Position numbers and translations under genes: made by a program | Source: Chromera velia | Taxonomy: Eukaryota > Sar > Chromeraceae | Length of the DNA stretch: 14,888 bases | Direction: 5' to 3' | Assembly: GCA_018398765.1 (NCBI GenBank) | Contig: JAHBMJ010000364.1 | Span: forward strand, 34,515 to 49,402 | Shown: positions 9,838 to 14,888 of the stretch, in pieces | Layout: the number at the start of each line of letters is the position of its first letter | How positions within the stretch are numbered: position 1 is the stretch's first letter | Notes under the pieces: generated by a model | What the model was told of the DNA's origin: nothing | What the model saw: the letters and a program-made list of their open reading frames with translations, nothing else | Database searches by the model: none

Positions 9838-10618
9838 AGCAAGGAAGGAAGGAAGGAAGGAAAGAAAGAAAGAAAGAAAGCAAGAAAGAAAAAATAAAGC
9901 AAGGAAGGAAGGAAGGAAGAAAGACAGATAGCAAGAAAAAAAAAAGGAAGAAAAAAACAAATTAGAAAGAAAGAAAGACAGAAACAAAAAGAAAGAAAAG
10001 AAAGAAAGAAAGAAAGAAAGAAACAAACAAACAAAAAGAAAGAAAGAAAGAAAAAGAAAGAGAGAAAGGAAGAAAGAAAGAAAGAACGAAAGAACGAACG
10101 AAAGAACGAACGAAAGAACGAAAGAAAGAAAGAAAGCACGGAAGAAACACACACAGTACGAAAAGGACCGTTCTTTCAGTGTGACCGAGCATGTTTCTCC
10201 ATCTATTTGCTTACTTGTCTGTCTGTCAGTCTTGTCTGTCTGAGGACAGAACGAGGAAAGAACAAAAGAAAACGAAACGAATGACAGAAAAGAAAGAAAA
10301 AAACAGTACTGTCTCGAATTTCACAGCAGAAAGGAGAACAATGTACGCTATCGATGGGTCTTTCTCTAGTGGTTTCTAATCACCCCTCTATCCCCTCCAC
10401 TATGTGTGTGAGAGAGAGAGAGAGTGTGTGTATGTCTGTCTACTGGTGTCCGCACGGATCCCTTTCTCTGCCCGTCTCTCTCTGTTTGAATGTGTCTGTC
10501 TGTTACTTCCTTTGTTTGCCTTCTTTGCTTGCTCGCAGGCCTTTGGGCTCTCGGGGTGATCTCTGCGCTTCCGGCCCTTTTCATGAAGAGCAAAAAGGTG
10601 GTGGACAAGACAGACTGA
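8193..10618 (+). CDS. TMEM41-type VTT-domain membrane protein with N-terminal SAP domain
   Basis: Exons are 8193-9276 and 10539-10618, joined in phase 1 (GCAG|GTGGGT ... CTCGCAG|GC), giving 387 residues. Residues about 17-50 form a SAP motif (helix, LPIAGTK turn, helix), normally a DNA- or RNA-binding module. Residues 51-110 are a disordered Ser/Arg/Gly-rich linker. Hydrophobic segments start near 133, 203 and 225, and the VTT/SNARE-associated domain spans about 220-345. The segment FLRVTPLFPNILIN (299-312) is the re-entrant-loop signature of TMEM41/VMP1, and exon 2 supplies the last membrane helix and a short Lys-rich tail typical of TMEM41 ends. In animals TMEM41B is an ER phospholipid scramblase needed for autophagosome formation and lipid mobilisation (established); the same role here is inference. 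SAP and membrane domains lie in one uninterrupted exon, so the fusion does not depend on exon joining. It is divergent from the oxygenase gene. Confidence 0.92.
9370..9410 (+). repeat. (CTGT/CTGC)n run in the TMEM41 intron
   Basis: A tetranucleotide run near the 5' end of the intron is followed by TGTGTA and a GA-rich block. This layout resembles the element found twice in the oxygenase introns, but there is no close base-level match. Confidence 0.6.
9640..10140 (+). repeat. Half-kilobase polypurine tract inside the TMEM41 intron
   Basis: The plus strand is almost only A and G, built from (GA)n (9682-9716), (GAAA)n, (GGAA)n and (GAAC/GAAA)n blocks. A 49-base compound unit, 9736-9784, recurs identically at 9915-9963 (period 179), showing tandem duplication inside the tract. 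Long translated lines across it are all Lys/Arg/Glu or Phe/Leu/Ser and are not genes. Confidence 0.95.
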
Positions 10619-11579
10619 CTGACTGCATGTGCCTGCGATCAACCGAGCGAGAAAGAGAAAAGGAGAGTGACGTCATTTAATGGTCAGACGAGAGAGACGA
10701 GACGGATCTTGTCGAGAGAGAGAGGGGGGGAGGCTGGTTGAAGAGAGGGGAACAAGGGAAAGAATGCGAAAGGGGGTGTGGCAGAAAGGGGAAAGAGTCA
10801 AATCGGGCAGCTGGGAGGGATTGGCAGAAAAGTAGAGGAAGGAGAAGGAACATTGTGCAGACTGGAGGGTGTCGAAGCTTGTTTGAATGAGGAGCGGAGG
10901 GAAGAGTTAAATCGTTGGATCAATCGGGCAGGTTTGGTTTGCTGATGAATAAAGAAACTAGAAATACTTGCAAGGGATGGTGGAAGTGTGTGCAGAGAGT
11001 GGAAATGAGAAGGACTGACGGAAGGGGATGGGGGGGGGTTAATCCTCTCGAACAAAGTATGCAGAGGAGAGGAGAGAAGGATCAGAGCCTGCAGAGAGGG
11101 ACAAAGAAAGCAAAAAGGGGGGTACCGCAAGATGCGGGTGCACGCATAGTGAGGGGTGTGAGGGGAGACTTGTACTTCGTCGTCGATCTGCCTCCCCCTT
11201 CTCTCACGCTACATTCTTCCTCGAGAAATGAATGCAATTAATAAACTAGACACACCGGTAGCCTCATGCATAATCAGATAAAGCAGAAACACAAGACAGT
11301 CTTTCCTTCCAAGGGGGCAAAAGCCTTCCTTCAAAGCCGTGAGGCGACTTTCGTTTTTTCTTCCTATTTGAAGAAATGTAGACAGACAAAAAGACGTACA
11401 GGGAAAGAAACCCTTGTTCCGTTCGTGCTGCATGCATGCGGATGCAGCAGTGTTTGTTTATCATTCGGCTGCGTGCCGGTGTCCCAGTGTTTCTTTGGCG
11501 GGACTGGTTTTTGGTTTTTTTGGAGAGAGGAAAGGCGGAGGGTGGAGCGCCTGTTTGTCTTCGGGTGGGTTCTTTTTTC

Positions 11580-11930
11580 TCCTTACCTTCTTTCTTTTCT
11601 TCTTTCTTGCTTGTTTCCTTTCTTTCTTCCTCTCTGCCTTTCTTCCTTTCTTTTTTCTCTTGCTGGGTTGTTTGCTTTCTTTCTATCTTTTGTTCTTTCA
11701 TTATTTGCTTGTGTCATTTTTTCTCTTTCGGTGCTCAGTCTTTCTCATCTTTCCCCCTTCGTATGCGCTTCCCTCCCCTTTTGTCTGCGCACCTTTCTTT
11801 CAAGCATCCACTCTCTCTTCCCTTCTTTGCACCCGTCCCTCCCTCCCTCCTTTCTTTCTTTCTTTCTTTCTTTCTGTCTTTCTGTCTTTCTTTCTTTCTT
11901 TCTTCCTTTCTTGCATTCGACCTGACGTGT
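11580..11930 (+). repeat. Polypyrimidine tract with (TTTC)n
   Basis: T/C-rich DNA with clear (TTTC)n cores near 11850-11875 and 11885-11910. Confidence 0.9.
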
Positions 11931-12053
11931 CTTTTTGTCTTTCATTATTTGCATGCCGTTGATGAAGGGAAAAGAATAGACGGCGGCGATGCGGAGGGTA
12001 CGAAGGGAGGGGAAGTTTCGCAGCACGACCCGGCAGGCGTGCAAGCTGACGTA

Positions 12054-12125
12054 CGATTTTTTTTCAGTTGAAGAACGCTTATTGTGACAGCTACTTATTT
12101 TTTCACTAAAAAATCGAAAGCGTTC
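12054..12125 (+). other. Interleaved inverted repeats (pseudoknot-like order)
   Basis: Two inverted pairs are interleaved, not nested. CGATTTTTT (12054-12062) pairs with AAAAAATCG (12108-12116), and GAACGCTT (12073-12080) pairs with AAGCGTTC (12118-12125). The order A-B-A'-B' is that of an H-type pseudoknot if transcribed. It ends 46 bases before the ATG of the small candidate gene at 12172. Confidence 0.4.
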
Positions 12126-12171
12126 GTTACTTTCAAAGTTGCCCGGTGGCTCTAAAGGAGAGCTGCATAAA

Positions 12172-12491
12172 ATGAAACTTTCCGGTTTCTTCAGTTCCAT
12201 CCGTACTATCCGGGTGTTGCAAGGTGAGTGTTTTTGCTTCGACCGCCACGTGGTGGTCTTTCCCATGCATGCAGCTCGTCTGTCTTCCACTATTCCTATT
12301 TATATTTAAGTTTTCAAACCCTTTCCGTGTATACCTGCATGACAGTGCATAGATGCTTGTGCGTGAATTACTTGAATGGCTGCATGAATGATTGTCGTAG
12401 ATGGATGATGTACCATAAGGCTGCACCTGGGCGTCGGCTAAAGAAAAGAAAAAGCCTGGGAAAAAGCAGTGAACTTAGGGATCGCCGATGA
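12172..12491 (+). CDS. Candidate two-exon gene for a 65-residue basic protein
   Basis: Function not recognised. Exons 12172-12223 and 12346-12491 join in phase 1 over a 122-base GT-AG intron with a near-consensus donor (AAG|GTGAGT) and an acceptor GACAG after a short pyrimidine stretch. The ATG has an A-rich context. The first 17 residues (MKLSGFFSSIRTIRVLQ) are basic and hydrophobic, like a targeting peptide. The middle has four Cys (21, 23, 30, 34), and the end is Lys/Arg-rich from about residue 45. Such small basic proteins are often organellar ribosomal or assembly proteins, but I cannot match one. An opposite-strand open frame of 181 codons (12290-11745) overlaps; it runs into a simple-repeat Lys/Arg tail and looks accidental. 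Confidence 0.33.
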
Positions 12492-12994
12492 GGCGTATAG
12501 AAGATTTTTTTTCGTTCTTTGTTACCTACTTTTTAACTTAAATAACACTTGGGGAACAAAATGTGAACAACACTTGCAGTATATTTAAGCGACTTCCTAG
12601 GTGACTTCCCATTGAACTTCAATAAGATAGGATGAGGTATAGGATTTATGTTCCGGGTACTCCCGAGGCTAGTTCTGAGGTCCACTGCCTACTAGTAGAA
12701 AACTATAGGTACAGGATTACAGAATTCTAGATAGGATTATATTGTGTTCGGGGCCGAAGCCCTAGACTTGCGTGCCAGTTGTCTGGCGTCCGCCTTGCAT
12801 CATACATCCATGCACATTACTCCACACCATGCATGCAGTGATGCATACATGCAACGACACATCACACTAGACATTATTATCATATCTGACACATCACAAT
12901 ACATGCATTCTTGCATTATACTTTTAACCATCGCAATTAACCAGTGCCAATTAACCACCGGTAAAACATGGAATCCCGATGTGTTTGGGACTAG

Positions 12995-13231
12995 GTTTGG
13001 AAGACGGAAAAAGACCGTTCTAGTCAGTGTGCTCGCGTGGATTACCTTTTAGGGAAAAGTAGGGAAAACTTCAACCCGGAAAAGAAGAAGAACTTCGATT
13101 GTTTCAAAAGAGCTGAAGAAAACCCACACGCAAACGCAAAGACTCTAAAAAAAAGAAAGGCCGGGGGAAAGGAAAGAAGGAAAAAAAACAAAAAAAAAAG
13201 GAAAGAAAAAAAGGGTAGAAAAGGTGCGTAG
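12995..13231 (+). CDS. Weak candidate: Lys-rich open frame, possibly a terminal exon
   Basis: The frame is open from a TAG at 12992-12994 to the TAG at 13229-13231. The first half has a normal residue mix (KSRENFNPEKKKNFDCFKRA within it). The second half is nearly all Lys/Arg and may simply translate an A-rich repeat. CTAG just before the frame could serve as an acceptor, but no upstream exon was found and there is no suitable ATG. It could equally be chance. Confidence 0.15.
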   Translation, partial: VWKTEKDRSSQCARVDYLLGKSRENFNPEKKKNFDCFKRAEENPHANAKTLKKRKAGGKERRKKNKKKRKEKKGRKGA

Positions 13232-13297
13232 TAGACTGCCTACACCATGAATATTTATGTAATTGACTAATTGGGTATCATTCAGGGTATGTCACTG

Positions 13298-13318
13298 CCC
13301 CGGGCGTGACACCCGGGG
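13298..13318. other. GC-rich hairpin
   Basis: CCCCGGG and CCCGGGG are perfect 7-bp arms around a 7-base loop, in otherwise AT-rich DNA. GTCAC (13291-13295) and GTGAC (13306-13310) form an alternative, mutually exclusive pairing. No T run follows, so a pol III or bacterial-type terminator reading is not favoured. Confidence 0.6.
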
Positions 13319-13506
13319 TGTAATAGCATAGTATCTAGGTATAATAGCGTATAACTTGCTTCCTCGTATTGTTTCACAGCTAGTTTCACGGCTAGTTTCG
13401 CTGTGCAATCTCTGCTAGAACGTTTGGTTCTTCTTGTTAAATACCCATCGCAGAAAAATTGTACGTAACAGAATGATATGCCAATTTTTGATAAAAATTT
13501 AACAAT

Positions 13507-13771
13507 TCATCGTGTTTTCCCGTATCCTAAATGCCACCAGAGGGGGTCTGCCCTGACGGGTCTTTTCTCCTTCTCCTGCTGATGCAGAAAAGCCATGTTG
13601 CAGAATTTGGACCTCTTCAATGACGGCCTCTTGGGGTCCTCAAAGAGCCTGGGGGTCCCTGAGGGAAAGAGGTACTGGGGACGATAAAACTTCTTCTTCG
13701 TCCAGGGAAGGACCGAGATCAGCCACTGCTGGGGGGACCACTTTTTGAACCTCTTCCTGTGCCAGTGCTGG
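13507..13771 (-). CDS. Probable terminal exon of a basic protein, 5' exons not found
   Basis: Function not recognised. In transcript sense a long pyrimidine tract (about 13840-13800) leads to CGTGCAG|C at 13772-13771, a typical acceptor. The frame beginning in phase 2 then runs 87 residues to a TGA at 13509-13507. Its codons end mostly in G or C, as in the two firm genes. The peptide is rich in Lys, Arg, Trp, His and Pro, for example WSPQQWLISVLPWTKKKFY and a tail WWHLGYGKTR. This resembles the style of organellar ribosomal proteins, but I cannot name a family. A second frame from the same acceptor (phase 0, 44 residues, acidic) is also open but shorter. Upstream exons would lie among the repeats at 14041-14533 or beyond the window. 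Confidence 0.5.
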
Positions 13772-14040
13772 CTGCACGGATGAGCGGAGGAGCCCCATAC
13801 ACAAACAAAAAAAAAAGGAGAGAGAAAGGGAAAAAAAGACAGATGAATGGAAGGACTGCGGAAACGAACGGAACGGAACACAAAACGGAAGAAGAGGAAT
13901 GGCATGGAAGGTATTGGATGGAAAGCAAAGAAGAAGAAGAAGAAAACAAAGGCGAACACAGAAACAAAGGCCATGGGCGCACGAAGGCGCGTGCACAGAA
14001 ACACAGCAGGCACTTTCTGCGGAGTTACTGATTGGCATAC
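13772..14040. other. Presumed intron upstream of the terminal exon
   Basis: In minus sense this is C/T-rich and leads into the acceptor at 13772. No exon with a matching phase-2 donor was identified. Open frames here translate to Phe-rich low-complexity peptides. Confidence 0.35.
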
Positions 14041-14044
14041 AATT

Positions 14045-14080
<36 letters not shown>

Positions 14081-14130
14081 TTCTTTCTTCCTTCCTTCCT
14101 TCCTTCCTTCCTTCCTTCCTTCCTTCCTTC

Positions 14131-14165
<35 letters not shown>

Positions 14166-14362
14166 TTCTTTCTTTCCTCCCTTCTTTCTGTCTGTCTGTC
14201 TTTCTTTCTTTCTTTCTTTTTTTCTTTGTTTCTTTCTTTCTTTTTCTTTTTTTCCCTTTTTTTTGTCTCTTTTTTCTTTTTTCTTTTTTTTGTTCTTTCT
14301 TTCTTTCTTTCTTCCTTCCTTCCTTCCTTCCTTCCTTCCTTCCTTCGTTCCTTCCTTCCTTC

Positions 14363-14434
<72 letters not shown>

Positions 14435-14533
14435 CTTTGCTTTTGCGGTTTCTTTGTTTTTCTGTCCGTCTTTCTTTCCCTTACCCCCTTTTCCTCTCTC
14501 TCTCTCCCCCCCCCGGCCCCCCTCTCTCGTTTT
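14041..14533 (+). repeat. Polypyrimidine microsatellite cluster
   Basis: (TTTC)n, (TTCC)n (14088-14131 and about 14310-14364), (CTGT)n (14363-14386), (CT)n (14386-14412) and again (TTTC)n (14412-14437) follow in series, ending in a C-rich patch. Composition is complementary to the purine tract at 9640-10140. Confidence 0.95.
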
Positions 14534-14630
14534 CGTCCCTTTCGCTTTCTTTTGATGCGGATTTTCCTCTAGGGCCCGATCAGTCTGTCTGTCCTTCTCG
14601 CAATTCCGCCACTTTCCTTCTCGTCCGTCT

Positions 14631-14888
14631 GGCTTTCTCCGTGGAGGGCTACGGGAGTTCTTTCACTTCTGCCTCTACACACACAGGGCTTTCTCCGTGG
14701 AGGGCCACGGGAGTTCTTTCACTTCTGCCTCTACACACACAGGGCTTTCTCCGTGGAGGGCTACGGGAGTTCTTTCACTTCTGCCTCTACACACACAGGG
14801 CTTTCTCCGTGGAGGGCTACGGGAGTTCTTTCACTTCTGCCTCTACACACACAGGGCTTTCTCCGTGGAGGGCTACGGGAGTTCTTTC
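14631..14888 (+). repeat. 56-bp minisatellite, about 4.6 copies, continuing off the window
   Basis: Units begin at 14631, 14687, 14743, 14799 and 14855, exactly 56 bases apart. The only difference seen between complete units is one base: the second has GGCCACGGG where the others have GGCTACGGG. Each unit carries CCGTGG-4-CTACGG or CCACGG, an inverted repeat that stays pairable in RNA through a G-U pair. The period is not a multiple of three, so it is unlikely to be coding as a uniform repeat. Confidence 0.97.

Larger units (their letters stand above)
10619..12171. other. Region downstream of TMEM41 without a supported gene
   Basis: The first 600 bases are G/A-rich on the plus strand and probably include the 3' UTR. 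AATAAA occurs at 10948-10953 and 11240-11245. Open frames here (for example 11130-10798 minus and 10915-11241 plus) have biased composition and no recognisable domain. From 11580 the DNA is polypyrimidine. At 11940-12060 a short GC-richer patch has all minus frames open, one with high third-position GC (SLHACRVVLRNFPSLRTL), but no convincing splice frame around it. Confidence 0.5.
12492..13506. other. AT-rich island with short motifs and hairpins
   Basis: No gene is supported. ATAGGAT/ATAGGTA words recur at 12620-12740. ATGCAT-type words cluster at 12780-12920. A GC palindrome lies at 13298-13318, and CACAGC/GCTGTG flank two GCTAGTTTC copies at about 13375-13405. Confidence 0.55.

Noticed and set aside
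9446-10192. Long Phe/Leu/Ser and Lys/Arg/Glu open frames over the purine tract
   Set aside because: They are translations of tetranucleotide repeats inside a spliced intron.
11745-12290. Minus-strand 181-codon frame with an ATG
   Set aside because: The C-terminal third is a Lys/Arg/Glu translation of a (TTTC)n tract and no domain is visible. A middle patch has good codon bias, but no splice frame supports it.
13847-14572. Plus-strand 241-codon Phe/Leu-rich frame resembling a membrane protein
   Set aside because: It is (TTTC)n/(TTCC)n read as codons, with no conserved motif.

Overview
The window looks like nuclear DNA of an intron-rich protist. Protein genes are split by GT-AG introns with pyrimidine-rich 3' ends. 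There are no bacterial operons or ribosome binding sites, stops are standard (TGA or TAA), and intergenic and intronic DNA is packed with di- and tetranucleotide repeats. My guess from overall style is an alveolate alga of the chromerid type (Chromera-like). This is inference; nothing in the window fixes the species.

Two genes are solid. On the minus strand, 7149 to 1958, nine exons join in phase into a 532-residue JmjC/cupin ribosomal oxygenase of the NO66/MINA53 (RIOX) family. It has the HxD...K...H active site, a middle helical region and a C-terminal winged helix. On the plus strand, 8193 to 10618, two exons encode a 387-residue TMEM41-type ER membrane protein (VTT/SNARE-associated domain) with a SAP nucleic-acid-binding domain at its N terminus, an unusual combination. 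The two genes are divergent and share a 1.04-kb intergenic region with TGCATGCA motifs. The single TMEM41 intron carries about 0.5 kb of almost pure purine.

Three weaker gene candidates are reported as such: a two-exon 134-residue protein with two CxxC pairs (718-1320, plus), a two-exon 65-residue basic protein (12172-12491, plus), and a probable terminal exon of a basic protein whose 5' part lies beyond or hidden in the repeat tract (13771-13507, minus).

The rest is non-coding as far as I can see: a diverged direct duplication (137-630), an AT-rich island with a possible SINE ending in (TCAA)n (about 1330-1910), polypyrimidine tracts (11580-11930 and 14041-14533), an AT-rich island with short inverted repeats (12492-13506), and a 56-bp minisatellite running off the right end (14631-14888). 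The two firm genes act in different compartments (ribosomal protein hydroxylation; ER lipid handling or autophagy), so their pairing says nothing about a shared pathway beyond a shared promoter region.
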